From: a virus
Virus record (IMG/VR): IMGVR_UViG_3300043409_000487
Location: 1 to 57,453 of that record
Direction: 5' to 3' (one strand)
Length of the DNA: 57,453 bases
Made by a program: the position numbers and the translations under genes. The notes below the pieces were generated by a model. It worked only from the letters and a program-made list of their open reading frames with translations, did no database searches and had not been told where the DNA came from. Shown piece after piece: positions 22,984-31,703 of the stretch. Each line of letters starts with the position of its first letter. The first letter of the stretch is position 1.

Positions 22984-24854
22984 TGCAAGGCATACTGTTC
23001 GAACCACAAAGTGCATGGACTCCACCCAACTTGGCGGACTTGCCAAGTTGGAAGGACGTTAAGCGTGTTGGGCTTGACACAGAAACAAAAGACCCTGACA
23101 TCAAGAAGTTTGGTCCAGGAGCGTTGCGAGATAACAGTTGGGTGGTGGGCATATCGTTTGCTTTTGAAGATGGCAAGTCTTACTACTTACCAATACGACA
23201 CAAAGGTGGTGGGAACTTGGACGAAGTTCAGGTGTTGAACTATCTACGTGAACAAGCTGAACACTTCACGGGTGAAATTGTCGGTGCCAACCTTTCTTAT
23301 GACTTGTTGTTCTTGGCTGTGGAAGACATCTGGTTCAAGTGGGCTACGTTCCGTGACATACAGATTGCTGACCCACTTATCTACGAGTTGCATGATTCTT
23401 ACAGCCTCAACAACATTGCCAAGCGGTATGGGTTCGAAGGTAAAGATGAACAGTTACTGCGTGAAGCAGCTTCAGCGTTTGGTGTTGACCCAAAGGCAGA
23501 CATGTGGAAACTGCATTCACGTTATGTTGGTGCATATGCAGAGGAAGATGCTGCATTACCACTGAAGATTTTGCGCAAACAAGAAGAAATAATTCTGAAG
23601 GAAGACTTGACAAGAATATGGGACTTGGAGTCCAAGGTATTGCCTGTTCTTGTCAAGTTAAAACTTCGTGGTGTTGCTGTGGACGAAGACAGACTCGAGC
23701 AAGTGGAACTTTGGTCAATGGAACAAGAGACCAAGGCACTTGAAGAAGTGTACGCCAGAACTGGGGTACGTATTGCAGTTGGGGACGTGTGGAAGCCAGA
23801 CGCAATTGCCCCAGCGATAAAATCCTTGGGCATAGACATGAGTCTAACAACCACAGGCAAGGTGTCCATCGATAAAGACTTTCTTGACAGCATAGACCAC
23901 CCCGTTGCCAAGGTTCTTGGTTGGGCACGTAAAACAAATAAACTGAGAACAACATTCGCAAATTCTGTACGTGTGAGGTTGATACACGGCAGGATTCACT
24001 GCTCATTCAACCAACTTGCAAGAGACGACGGAGAAGGTGGCGTCCGTGGTGCACGTTACGGTAGGTTGAGTAGCGAACAACCTAACTTACAACAACAACC
24101 TGCGAGGGATGAATTCGCAGCCATGTGGCGTGGTATCTATGTCCCAGACGGTGTTGGCAATTTATGGGCTGCATTGGACTATTCTCAGCAAGAACCACGG
24201 CAGTTGATACACTACGCAGAACTGTGTCAACTACCAAGGGCTTCTGAAGCAGCACAGCGATACCGTGATGACCCGAATACAGACAACCACCAGATGATGG
24301 CTGACCTTGCTGGCATTGCACGTAAGCCAGCCAAGGAACTATTCCTAGGTAAGTGCTATGGTATGGGCGGTGCGAAACTTTGCCACAAACTTGGACTGCC
24401 AACAAAACACATCACCACACGTGCTGGTAAGATTGTTGAAGTTGCTGGAGACGAAGGTCAGGCAATCATTGACAGGTTCGATAGTCAGTTACCTTTTGTC
24501 AATCAGTTGGCTAAGATGTGTGAGGCTTCTGCACAGCGCAAAGGGTACACACAAACCGTTGGTGGTCGCAAATGCCACTTCCCCAAAGATGTAAACGGCA
24601 ACTACGACTGGACGCACAAAGCACTAAACAGATTGATTCAGGGTAGTTCAGCAGACCAAACCAAGACGGCAATGGTTGCTGTGGATGCTGCTGGGTATGA
24701 GATTCAGCTGCAGGTGCACGATGAACTTGACTTGACTGTCAGTTCTAAAAAGGAAGCAGAAGACATTGCAGAGATTATGATGAACTGCTTACCACTGCGT
24801 GTACCTTCCAAGGTTGACGTGGAAGTTGGTGCTAGTTGGGGAGAAGCAAAATGA
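22980..24854 (+). CDS. DNA polymerase I family (family A) with 3'-5' exonuclease
   Basis: A 624-residue replicative polymerase. Exo motifs are VGLDTETKD (near residue 25), VGANLSYDLLFL (near 108) and YAEEDAALPLKI (near 185). Polymerase motif A is LDYSQQEPR near 400, motif B KPAKELFLGKCYGMGGAK near 452, and motif C LQVHDELDL near 580. In the O-helix the site equivalent to Phe762/Tyr526 is Leu. Thumb and palm are compact compared with T7 (704 residues). It overlaps the DUF3310 gene by ATGA. It probably copies hmdU-containing DNA. No thioredoxin-loop is evident. Confidence 0.92.
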   Translation: MMQGILFEPQSAWTPPNLADLPSWKDVKRVGLDTETKDPDIKKFGPGALRDNSWVVGISFAFEDGKSYYLPIRHKGGGNLDEVQVLNYLREQAEHFTGEIVGANLSYDLLFLAVEDIWFKWATFRDIQIADPLIYELHDSYSLNNIAKRYGFEGKDEQLLREAASAFGVDPKADMWKLHSRYVGAYAEEDAALPLKILRKQEEIILKEDLTRIWDLESKVLPVLVKLKLRGVAVDEDRLEQVELWSMEQETKALEEVYARTGVRIAVGDVWKPDAIAPAIKSLGIDMSLTTTGKVSIDKDFLDSIDHPVAKVLGWARKTNKLRTTFANSVRVRLIHGRIHCSFNQLARDDGEGGVRGARYGRLSSEQPNLQQQPARDEFAAMWRGIYVPDGVGNLWAALDYSQQEPRQLIHYAELCQLPRASEAAQRYRDDPNTDNHQMMADLAGIARKPAKELFLGKCYGMGGAKLCHKLGLPTKHITTRAGKIVEVAGDEGQAIIDRFDSQLPFVNQLAKMCEASAQRKGYTQTVGGRKCHFPKDVNGNYDWTHKALNRLIQGSSADQTKTAMVAVDAAGYEIQLQVHDELDLTVSSKKEAEDIAEIMMNCLPLRVPSKVDVEVGASWGEAK

Positions 24855-25345
24855 CCGAATGGGATAAGCGTTTTATGCAGATGGCACAACTTGTGGCTTC
24901 TTGGAGTAAAGACCCAAGTACAAAGGTTGGTGCGGTATTGGTTGGGGAAGACCGCTCAATACTTTCTACTGGGTTTAATGGATTGCCTAGAGGGGTGGCG
25001 GACTTACAACAACGACTGGAAGACCGTCCGACAAAATATTCAATGACCGTGCACGCAGAAGTAAACTGTATAATTCAAGCACCAAAGTTAAAAGGCACAG
25101 AAACTCTGTACGTGTACCCTTTGTTCTGTTGCTCTGCTTGTGCTGGGGTGGTTATACAGTCTGGCATACGCAAGGTGGTATTCCCTGCAGGGGCAGTGGA
25201 CAACGAACGATGGACAGATTCATTCAACCTAGCCTCTGAAATGTTTAAGGAGGCTAATGTCACTATGGAGTTTATTGATGTCGGAGAAGTTGATGCGCAA
25301 CAAGGTTGTCCAGCTGCTCAAACGGCTGGATGCGGTTGCTGTTGA
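24851..25345 (+). CDS. dCMP/deoxycytidylate deaminase-like
   Basis: A 164-residue zinc deaminase. Catalytic HAEVNC near residue 64 provides a zinc His and the proton-shuttle Glu. FCCSACAG supplies the Cys pair. The Pro normally preceding the first Cys is a Cys. Expected product is dUMP, the precursor of thymidine or hydroxymethyl-dUMP. The C-terminus is unusually Cys-rich (GCPAAQTAGCGCC). The start ATG 24851 overlaps the polymerase stop. Confidence 0.85.
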   Translation: MTEWDKRFMQMAQLVASWSKDPSTKVGAVLVGEDRSILSTGFNGLPRGVADLQQRLEDRPTKYSMTVHAEVNCIIQAPKLKGTETLYVYPLFCCSACAGVVIQSGIRKVVFPAGAVDNERWTDSFNLASEMFKEANVTMEFIDVGEVDAQQGCPAAQTAGCGCC

Positions 25346-25676
25346 GAATCCAGCCTATCCTGGAACACCTGATGTGAACTACATTGGTGGTTGGGTAGAA
25401 CTGAAATACATGAGAGTTTGGACACACGGTGCTGGTGTTGTTAAGATACACCACTTCACACCACAACAACGGGCTTGGTTACACAGACGTTGGCGTAAGG
25501 GTGGTGCTGCGTGGTTGCTTCTGAAGGTTGGTACGCAATGGTTACTGTTTGATGGTGCAACAGCAGCGACAAAGGTCGGTAAGACCACGAGATTGGAATT
25601 AGAACGGTTAGCCAAACACACCAAGTTTGGACAACCCACAAGCGAGGAGTTAGAACAATGGTTATTGAGGAATTAG
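25293..25676 (+). CDS. PD-(D/E)XK nuclease, VRR-NUC/resolvase-like
   Basis: A 127-residue nuclease-like protein. The core is YPGTPDVNYIGGWVELKY (Asp...Glu-x-Lys, residues about 23-40) with a basic patch (RAWLHRRWRKGG) and a LLLKVGTQWLLF strand. It may be a Holliday-junction resolvase or host-DNA nuclease; the family cannot be split here. I prefer ATG 25293 because GGAGAAG lies about 5-10 bases before it; ATG 25257 and 25278 are alternatives. It overlaps the deaminase end by 53 bases. Confidence 0.65.
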   Translation: MRNKVVQLLKRLDAVAVENPAYPGTPDVNYIGGWVELKYMRVWTHGAGVVKIHHFTPQQRAWLHRRWRKGGAAWLLLKVGTQWLLFDGATAATKVGKTTRLELERLAKHTKFGQPTSEELEQWLLRN

Positions 25677-26044
25677 AACTGACAGCAGGTGAGCGATTGT
25701 TCACGATGCGTCGTCGATTAAAATTACGGCAGAAATACTTAGCTGAATCCCTTGGGCTTACATACCACGAATACTCAAGTATGGAACACGATAAACGTCC
25801 TGTTGTGGGTGACGAAACTCTGCTAAACTTGGAAGAATTCCGTGAATTCAGAACAACCCAACGCACCATGAAAGAACTGGTGTTGGAAGAGTACGAGAAG
25901 TTAGTCATCCTGCGTAGACGTACTGGTGTTAAGCAAGTAGAAATTGCCCATGAGCTGAAACTCTCCAGAACTTGGCTTAACCGCATTGAGCGTGGTTTGG
26001 TGGATTGTTCACCCTTGCGGTGGTTCTGGGAGAACCGTGCATGA
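25658..26044 (+). CDS. Tandem XRE-type HTH regulator
   Basis: A 128-residue protein with two consecutive helix-turn-helix units. Unit one (residues about 12-47) includes RRRLKLRQKYLAESLGLTYHEYSSMEH. Unit two (about 80-118) includes ILRRRTGVKQVEIAHELKLSRTWLNRIE. The pair looks like an internal duplication of a Cro/C1-type DNA-binding domain. With no lysogeny genes near, it is probably a regulator of phage promoters, perhaps those with the TTGTTGTC site. It is coupled to the primase-helicase by ATGA. Confidence 0.75.
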   Translation: MVIEELELTAGERLFTMRRRLKLRQKYLAESLGLTYHEYSSMEHDKRPVVGDETLLNLEEFREFRTTQRTMKELVLEEYEKLVILRRRTGVKQVEIAHELKLSRTWLNRIERGLVDCSPLRWFWENRA

Positions 26045-28422
26045 TACAGGACGCAATTGATTTTCTGAAAAAGTACGCACCAGAGGGTGCTTGGGTTCTG
26101 ACTTCAATTGACCCCAACAAACGTGGTATCCAAACTCGCACATTTTACCCTTCAGACGAACCTGTGCTGTTGGACTGGCTTGCCCAGAATAATGGTGAAC
26201 GTAACATATACTTCCACGTCAACAAAACAATCCGTGACCTTCAGAAAAAGGCAGAACGTGAAGACATTGAGAACATGGGTTGGCTGCATGTGGACATTGA
26301 CCCCAAGGCTGGGGAAGATATTGTGCAGGAACAAGAACGTGCCTTAGCACTGCTCAAAAACCCTCCTGGAAATGTCCCTGCCCCAACTGTTATTGTATTC
26401 TCTGGGGGTGGGTATCAAGGCTTCTGGAAGTTACGTGAACCAGTCCAAATCAACGGTGACTTGGGTAAGGCTGAAGATGCAAAACGCTACAACATGCAAT
26501 TAGAAGTGCTGTTTGGTGCGGACAATTGTCATAACATTGACCGTATCATGCGTCTTCCAGGAACGATGAACGTACCAGACGCACGCAAGCGCAAGAAGGG
26601 GCGTGTTGCTGTAGAAGCCAAGTTGGTGGAGTTCAATAGTGACCTTGTCTATGACATAACACAATTCACCCCTGCCCAAGCGGTACAACTTGCTTCTGAC
26701 TCTGGGTTTGGTGGTTCGAGTACTGTCAAGATTAGCGGTAACATCAAGCGTTTAGATTCGGTTGAAGAACTGGATTGTCCAGACCGAATCAAGGTCATTA
26801 TTGTGCAGGGCAGACACCCAGACGAAGGTGCAAAGGCTGGTGACGATTCACGCAGTGCGTGGCTGTTTGATGCAATCTGTGGCATGGTTCGAGCAGACGT
26901 ACCAGACGATGTTATCTTCTCAGTTGTGACAGACCCTGACTTTCGTATATCAGATTCAGTGTTGGACAAAGGCACAGCAGCAGAACGCTATGCACTAAGA
27001 CAGATTGAACGTGCCAAAGAAGAATCAATTGACCCGAACCTGCGAATACTGAACGAAAAGCACGCAGTCATCAGCAATATGGGTGGGCGTTGTAGGGTGG
27101 TTGAGGAGGTTATGGACTTTGCTCTCAACCGCACACGAATCACCAAGCAATCATTCGAGGACTTCCGCAACCGATACATGCACAAGTCTGTGCAAATAGG
27201 CACTGATTCAAAGGGCAACCCACAATTCATGCAGATGGGTAAGTGGTGGTTGCAGCACCCAAACCGAAAGCAATACGACACCATTGTCTTTGCTCCTGGA
27301 AAGGAAGTTCCTTCAGCCTTCAACCTTTGGAAAGGCTTCGCAGTAGAAGCACGTCCAGGAAATTTGCACCAAAAATACCTGAAACATATTCTTGACAACG
27401 TGTGTTCTGGTGACCAGTCCCATTTTGACTACACAATTGGCTGGATGGCTTCTGCGGTGCAAAAGCCCGATTCTCCAGGACAGACCGCAATTGTCCTGCG
27501 TGGGCGTCAGGGGACAGGTAAGTCGTTCTTCATTAAGATGTTTGGTCGTTTGTTTGGACGCCACTATATGCAAGTGTCAGACCCCAAACACTTGGTTGGC
27601 TCATTTAACAGCCATTTGCGTGACTGTGTGGTGCTGTTCGGTGACGAGGCTTTTTATGCTGGCGACAAGAAACACGAATCAGTGCTCAAAACACTAATCA
27701 CAGAAGAGACAATTACCATTGAAGCAAAGGGTGTTGATGCAGAGGCAGCAATGAACTGTACCCACGTGCTGTTGGCTTCGAACAATAGTTGGGTTGTCCC
27801 TGCTGGAGTTGATGAACGTCGCTACTTTGTGCTGGACGTTGGTGACCACCAGATGCAAAACTCAGGCTACTTCGAAGAGATTGCAAAGGAGTTGGAGAAT
27901 GGTGGGTTGGGCAATCTGTTGTTTTACCTGACACAGTATGACCTCAGTAAATTCAACGTGCGTAACGTGCCAAAGACGGCTGCACTACGTGAACAGAAAT
28001 TGTACACGCTGTCACCCGAAGAAGAATGGTGGTACAACAAACTGCAGGAAGGCAGACTCAACCAAGAATCAGAGGTTTGGGAGTCTGACATTCAAAAGGA
28101 CACACTATTCCTAGACTATGTGGAGCACCAGAAGTTGGTCGGTATCTTCCGCAGGGCAACCCCAACCACCTTGGGCAAATTCTTAGCCAAGGTTTGTCCA
28201 GAGGGCTATCCGAAGTCCCTCCAAAAACTAATCACCGTTAAGATACCAGACGGTCAGGGGTGGAGTAAGGAAGTTAAACGCAGACCGTATTTTTACCAGT
28301 TCCCAGACCTTGAGACGTTAAGAAGCCACTGGGACACACACTTCCAAACTGGCGAGGCGTGGCAGCAAGTAAGTCAAGAACCAGTACACCAACAGACAAT
28401 ACACCAAGGAGAACCATTCTAA
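26041..28422 (+). CDS. Primase-helicase (AEP primase plus SF3-type ATPase)
   Basis: A 793-residue two-domain replication protein. An N-terminal archaeo-eukaryotic-type primase core is suggested by MGWLHVDIDP (near residue 80), SGGGYQGFWKL (near 124) and DRIMRLPGTMN (near 173). The C-terminal ATPase has RGRQGTGKSFF (near 492) and Walker B VVLFGDEAF (near 535) and LLASNNSWVVP. The His often found in the second primase motif is Gln here, which some RepB-type primases share. It should prime and unwind at the replication fork with the family A polymerase. Confidence 0.82.
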   Translation: MIQDAIDFLKKYAPEGAWVLTSIDPNKRGIQTRTFYPSDEPVLLDWLAQNNGERNIYFHVNKTIRDLQKKAEREDIENMGWLHVDIDPKAGEDIVQEQERALALLKNPPGNVPAPTVIVFSGGGYQGFWKLREPVQINGDLGKAEDAKRYNMQLEVLFGADNCHNIDRIMRLPGTMNVPDARKRKKGRVAVEAKLVEFNSDLVYDITQFTPAQAVQLASDSGFGGSSTVKISGNIKRLDSVEELDCPDRIKVIIVQGRHPDEGAKAGDDSRSAWLFDAICGMVRADVPDDVIFSVVTDPDFRISDSVLDKGTAAERYALRQIERAKEESIDPNLRILNEKHAVISNMGGRCRVVEEVMDFALNRTRITKQSFEDFRNRYMHKSVQIGTDSKGNPQFMQMGKWWLQHPNRKQYDTIVFAPGKEVPSAFNLWKGFAVEARPGNLHQKYLKHILDNVCSGDQSHFDYTIGWMASAVQKPDSPGQTAIVLRGRQGTGKSFFIKMFGRLFGRHYMQVSDPKHLVGSFNSHLRDCVVLFGDEAFYAGDKKHESVLKTLITEETITIEAKGVDAEAAMNCTHVLLASNNSWVVPAGVDERRYFVLDVGDHQMQNSGYFEEIAKELENGGLGNLLFYLTQYDLSKFNVRNVPKTAALREQKLYTLSPEEEWWYNKLQEGRLNQESEVWESDIQKDTLFLDYVEHQKLVGIFRRATPTTLGKFLAKVCPEGYPKSLQKLITVKIPDGQGWSKEVKRRPYFYQFPDLETLRSHWDTHFQTGEAWQQVSQEPVHQQTIHQGEPF

Positions 28423-29084
28423 TGACTATTCCAGCAACCCCATCCAACGCTCAACTTTGGTTCCACTGTGCAGGTTCTCTGACACTCCTAGAAGCCCAAA
28501 CGAACAAACGGAAGGCAAACCTCGGAACAGTGACCCATTCGCTTGCGGAGGTGTGTTACAAAGACGGTGCTGACCCATTTAAGTTGGCTGAATATGCAAA
28601 GTTCTATGTGGATTACATGCGTACCACTTTCAAAGACTGTGACGTTCGTTTAGAGCAGGAGTTTGACGTCAGTGACTGGATGTTGTCGCCAGATAAAACA
28701 CATGCGGCTAGACCAGACGCTGTCGTGTTCGGTAAGGAAGATGGTTGGGTTTACGTCACAGACCTGAAGACGGGACATGAAGCAGTTTATGCTACCAATA
28801 ATCCACAACTACGGTTGAGCGCACTTGGTGTTTGGGCTTCTGTTTATCGTGATGAGGAGACCTTTGGTAAGATTAAGGGCTTCGTATTGCAGATTATCCA
28901 ACCACCACACAAAGCAGTGGATGAAGAACGATTGACAGTAGAGGAGTTACTGGGTTGGGGTCAACTTGCCAAAGAACGCTACAAACTTATCCCTACAGAG
29001 CAGTTCTCTCCAGGATACTATTGTGGTAGGTGTTACGCTGCAAACCGTTGTCCTAACAAGCGTATAGAGGAAGCGTTGTTTTAG
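28422..29084 (+). CDS. PD-(D/E)XK nuclease, DUF2800/Cas4-like, compact
   Basis: A 220-residue nuclease. Catalytic residues are ARPDAVVF and VYVTDLKTGH (Asp, then Asp-x-Lys). A C-terminal CGRCYAANRC cluster (Cys-x2-Cys-x6-Cys), plus an N-terminal Cys (HCAG), may hold an iron-sulphur centre, as in Cas4/AddB-like exonucleases. DUF2800 proteins are usually longer. It is coupled to the primase-helicase (TAATG) and probably works in recombination-dependent replication. Confidence 0.75.
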   Translation: MTIPATPSNAQLWFHCAGSLTLLEAQTNKRKANLGTVTHSLAEVCYKDGADPFKLAEYAKFYVDYMRTTFKDCDVRLEQEFDVSDWMLSPDKTHAARPDAVVFGKEDGWVYVTDLKTGHEAVYATNNPQLRLSALGVWASVYRDEETFGKIKGFVLQIIQPPHKAVDEERLTVEELLGWGQLAKERYKLIPTEQFSPGYYCGRCYAANRCPNKRIEEALF

Positions 29085-29115
29085 AGCAACAAAAGTTCAC
29101 TTACTATGCAAAATA

Positions 29116-29187
29116 GTTGTTGTCTTTTGTCGTTACAGAAGACAAGATTCACTTACGGTTTGTGTGAACCGCAATTTAGAAAAGGAG
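29116..29187 (+). promoter_or_regulatory. Early promoter/leader, copy 1
   Basis: GTTGTTGTCTTTTGTCG at 29116-29132, followed by GTTACAGAAGACAAGATTC, a CGGTT...AACCG hairpin and AGAAAAGGAG. TTGTCT could be a -35 with CAAGAT 17 bases later as a weak -10. The segment is repeated nearly base for base at 34532-34602. TTGTCTT and AAGACAA within it also form an inverted repeat. Confidence 0.6.
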
Positions 29188-29194
29188 CAATATC

Positions 29195-29521
29195 ATGGGT
29201 GACCGAGTACTGATGCAAATTCATAGCAGTAAAACTGGTGAATTTGGTCCAGTTGTTTACGGACATTGGTCTGGTGGAAAAGCGGTTGAGATATGCGAAT
29301 CGCTAAAACAAAAGATGAACACAAGACAAGGTGATGTCAGCTATTCTTCAGCAAGATTGGTGCAGTTGATGATTCAACTTTCTGGCGTGGCTGATGAAAA
29401 CACTTCAGTCGGAATTTGGAACACAGAAAAGAAATTGACCAACGCAGATTCTCATGGTGATGAAGGTGTGTTCCTCATAGACTGTGATAACAACCACTCT
29501 TATGAACAAATCGGCAACTAA
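29195..29521 (+). CDS. Unknown early protein (GPVVYGHWSGG)
   Basis: A 108-residue protein, MGDRVLMQIHSSKTGEFGPVVYGHWSGGKAVEI at the N-terminus. The block VVYGHWSGG recurs in phage early proteins of unknown role. No membrane segment. First gene after the 29116 promoter; the next gene starts inside it. Confidence 0.55.
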   Translation: MGDRVLMQIHSSKTGEFGPVVYGHWSGGKAVEICESLKQKMNTRQGDVSYSSARLVQLMIQLSGVADENTSVGIWNTEKKLTNADSHGDEGVFLIDCDNNHSYEQIGN

Positions 29522-29783
29522 TTCCCTAACCTGCAAATGCCCTGCATATCGCTTCCCTCATCGCTTCGGCTGGGGGAAGTGTACAGGATACTGGGTTGTT
29601 GAAGAACACTGGCAAAGAACCTACGGTGGTTGTGAAGATTGCAAACGCTGTAATTCACGAGACATCGAGAATGGAGAATGTCAAGTCGTCAGTGGACAAG
29701 AATCAGTAACTGAATGCACTGTTTGGCAAGAGTACGTCCACTTCAATGAGGCATATTTACCGAAGAGGCTTAGAAACAGATGA
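29502..29783 (+). CDS. Cys-rich small protein, possible zinc binder
   Basis: A 93-residue protein with CKCPAY, GWGKCTG, GCEDCKRCN and later single cysteines. The CxC, CxxCxxC spacing suggests zinc or disulphide clusters. ATG 29502 is taken over a GTG at 29484. It overlaps the previous and following genes. Function unknown. Confidence 0.5.
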   Translation: MNKSATNSLTCKCPAYRFPHRFGWGKCTGYWVVEEHWQRTYGGCEDCKRCNSRDIENGECQVVSGQESVTECTVWQEYVHFNEAYLPKRLRNR

Positions 29784-29983
29784 AACTGCTAATAATCGGA
29801 ACTATACTTTTGTCTGGGTGTGTTGTTACTCCAAAAGTGTACCAAACTTCACCAAGAGGTTGGTATGGGGAATTACCACCAGACCCAGTTCAGGTTGAGC
29901 CTGAGTGGTACAAAAAGCAGAAGGCTGATTGCTTTAAGCCTTCATTGTATGACAGACCTATTTGTGATGTTTGGAGAAAGTGA
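29780..29983 (+). CDS. Small putative lipoprotein
   Basis: A 67-residue protein with signal MKLLIIGTILLSGC; lipobox LSGC places the lipidated Cys at residue 14. The mature part has a Pro-rich PPDPVQVEPEW and two further Cys (DCFKPSLYDRPICDVW). An early-expressed lipoprotein could act at the envelope during infection. It is coupled to the SprT-like gene (TGATG). Confidence 0.6.
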   Translation: MKLLIIGTILLSGCVVTPKVYQTSPRGWYGELPPDPVQVEPEWYKKQKADCFKPSLYDRPICDVWRK

Positions 29984-30579
29984 TGAGTGAAAAGAACCGT
30001 GAGCAATGGCTCAACGAAGGTATGGAACTGCTGAAGAACAAATACTTCGCAGAGTATGACACCACCGTTGGCAGGTTCCCTGAAAAACTTCGGGTGAGTG
30101 TTGGTTGGTGTCGTTCCAAGAAGGCAATTGGAGAGTGCTGGAAGCCAGAGTGCTCGACAGAAGATGCAGTAGAGATGTTTATTTCACCAAAACTGGAAGA
30201 ACCTATTGAAGTGCTGGCGACTTTGCTGCACGAACTGATTCATGCCTTTATTGGAAATGACAAGAAACATGGTGCTGAGTTCAAAGAACTTGCTAGAAAG
30301 TTTGGACTTGCTGGAAAGTTGACAGCAACTTATGCAGAACCAGAAAGTATCCTGTGGGTGGAACTGAAGGGGCTTGCTGAACAACTTGGTGACTACCCAC
30401 ACAAGGCAATGATGCTGAGTGGTTTGTTGGTGAAAGAACCTTCAACCAAAGAAAAACTTTGGGTACGCTATGTGTCCACTAAAATACCTTCGTACAAAGT
30501 CGTTGCTTCAACAAGGCAGGTAGACCAATACGGTGTTCCACGTGACCCACTCGGTGAAGAAATGGTGGTGGCAACATGA
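29983..30579 (+). CDS. SprT-like zinc metalloprotease domain protein
   Basis: A 198-residue protein with HELIHAFIGNDKKHGAEF (HExxH plus a third His) near residues 86-103, the zincin motif of the SprT/Spartan family. The zinc site may degrade DNA-protein crosslinks or host proteins. An N-terminal helix and a Cys pair (GECWKPEC) precede it. ATG 29983 has TTGGAGAAAG upstream. Confidence 0.78.
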   Translation: MSEKNREQWLNEGMELLKNKYFAEYDTTVGRFPEKLRVSVGWCRSKKAIGECWKPECSTEDAVEMFISPKLEEPIEVLATLLHELIHAFIGNDKKHGAEFKELARKFGLAGKLTATYAEPESILWVELKGLAEQLGDYPHKAMMLSGLLVKEPSTKEKLWVRYVSTKIPSYKVVASTRQVDQYGVPRDPLGEEMVVAT

Positions 30580-30767
30580 ACCACCCTTCTGTATTTATGG
30601 TGCATTGTGAGTACCCAACAGGGCAGCGTGAAAAGATTGCCGTCCCAGCCTACACACCAGACCAAGCAAGAAAGTCAATCAGTGAGATGGTTCGTGAGGG
30701 TTCTTTACCAGAACGCACGAAAATCCTGAAAATTAAACTGAAAATGAAGGGGGAAGGTGATGCGTAA
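30576..30767 (+). CDS. Small basic protein, unknown
   Basis: A 63-residue protein that overlaps the protease end (ATGA). It has YTPDQARKSISEMVREG followed by a Lys-rich tail (ILKIKLKMKGEGDA). No recognised family. Confidence 0.45.
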   Translation: MNHPSVFMVHCEYPTGQREKIAVPAYTPDQARKSISEMVREGSLPERTKILKIKLKMKGEGDA

Positions 30768-30963
30768 CTTAGTCTCTGTGGTGTTGTTTGTGGCTCTAAC
30801 TGCTATTGTATTCTTAACTGCTTGCTGGGCACTTGACTTACCTGTTGTGTCTGTTGATTTTGAAGGTAACTGTGTGAAAGTGGAAACCAAAGAGGGCTTG
30901 GGTTCTTGTGACTCTTTGCCAGAAAAATATGATTTAGTCTATGTGAGAGGAAACTCGGAATGA
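30760..30963 (+). CDS. Small membrane or lipoprotein
   Basis: A 67-residue protein with a hydrophobic first 24 residues ending in FLTAC. LTAC satisfies a lipobox, so this may be a second early lipoprotein; otherwise a single-pass membrane protein with an outside acidic domain. ATG at 30760 is favoured over GTG 30757. It overlaps its neighbours on both sides. Confidence 0.5.
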   Translation: MRNLVSVVLFVALTAIVFLTACWALDLPVVSVDFEGNCVKVETKEGLGSCDSLPEKYDLVYVRGNSE

Positions 30964-31613
30964 ATGTAAACACCCTTAAACTTGTCGGTGAGTTCCAACA
31001 AGCGTTTGACCCAGCCAATGTTGGGCATGAACAACCAATCAAGCTGCCAGAAAGTATGCCAGACTTGGCTGTTTTGGCTACCAAGATGACAGAACTCGGT
31101 GAGGAACTACACGAGTTTGCCAGAATTAAAAAGGAAGCAGGAGAAACTCTCGAATCCACCTTGGGCTTAAGACTACAACTCTGCCAAGAAGAACTAGCTG
31201 AATTGGCAACTGCCATGTCCAGTGGTGACCAACTCGAATGTTTGGATGCACTGACTGATATGCAGTACGTGCTGGATGGAACGTACCACACCTTGGGCTT
31301 GGCTCACTTAAAAGGAGAGGCGTTCTTGGAAGTACAACGCAGCAATATGTCTAAACTGGGTGAAGACGGCAAACCAATTCGGAACGAAGCAGGTCGTGTT
31401 GTCAAGGGTGCAAACTACTCCCCACCAGACATAGAAAAAATCCTATCAAGTGGTGGTAAACCAAAGCAGGTGCAGCAAATCAGCAAATCCCACTTCTACC
31501 ATATGCAGTGTTCCAGCTGTAAGCAATGGTGGGCGGTTGAAGACCCCAACCACAACAAGTCAGAATACTACTGTCCACATTGTGGTGCAGAAAATAAAGT
31601 TGAGACAGCATAA
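30960..31613 (+). CDS. MazG-like NTP pyrophosphohydrolase with zinc ribbon
   Basis: A 217-residue protein. A MazG/HisE-type helical core is indicated by LCQEELAELATAMSSGDQLECLDALTDMQYVLDG-type sequence (E-E-x-x-E and E-x-x-D metal ligands, residues about 75-110). It is followed by LEVQRSNMSKLGEDGKP, a common tail in phage MazG. Residues 182-210 add CSSCKQWW...YYCPHCGAEN, a zinc ribbon. It may remove unwanted (d)NTPs such as dTTP or host alarmones; the substrate is open. Confidence 0.78.
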   Translation: MNVNTLKLVGEFQQAFDPANVGHEQPIKLPESMPDLAVLATKMTELGEELHEFARIKKEAGETLESTLGLRLQLCQEELAELATAMSSGDQLECLDALTDMQYVLDGTYHTLGLAHLKGEAFLEVQRSNMSKLGEDGKPIRNEAGRVVKGANYSPPDIEKILSSGGKPKQVQQISKSHFYHMQCSSCKQWWAVEDPNHNKSEYYCPHCGAENKVETA

Positions 31614-31617
31614 AATA

Positions 31618-31680
31618 CTTGTTGTCTTTTGTCGAAGTTAGACTATAATGATATTCATGGTCAATGGTGACCATGAAACT
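31618..31680 (+). promoter_or_regulatory. Early promoter with TTGTTGTC motif and operator-like palindrome
   Basis: TTGTTGTCTTTTGTCG at 31619-31634. TTGTCT (31622-31627) and TATAAT (31644-31649) are separated by 16 bases, the best sigma-70 match among these sites. TCATGGTCA (31655-31663) with TGACCATGA (31668-31676) is a perfect 9-bp inverted repeat at the expected transcript start. Confidence 0.7.
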
Positions 31681-31703
31681 GAACCCAGAAAAGGAGTAAC
31701 ACT

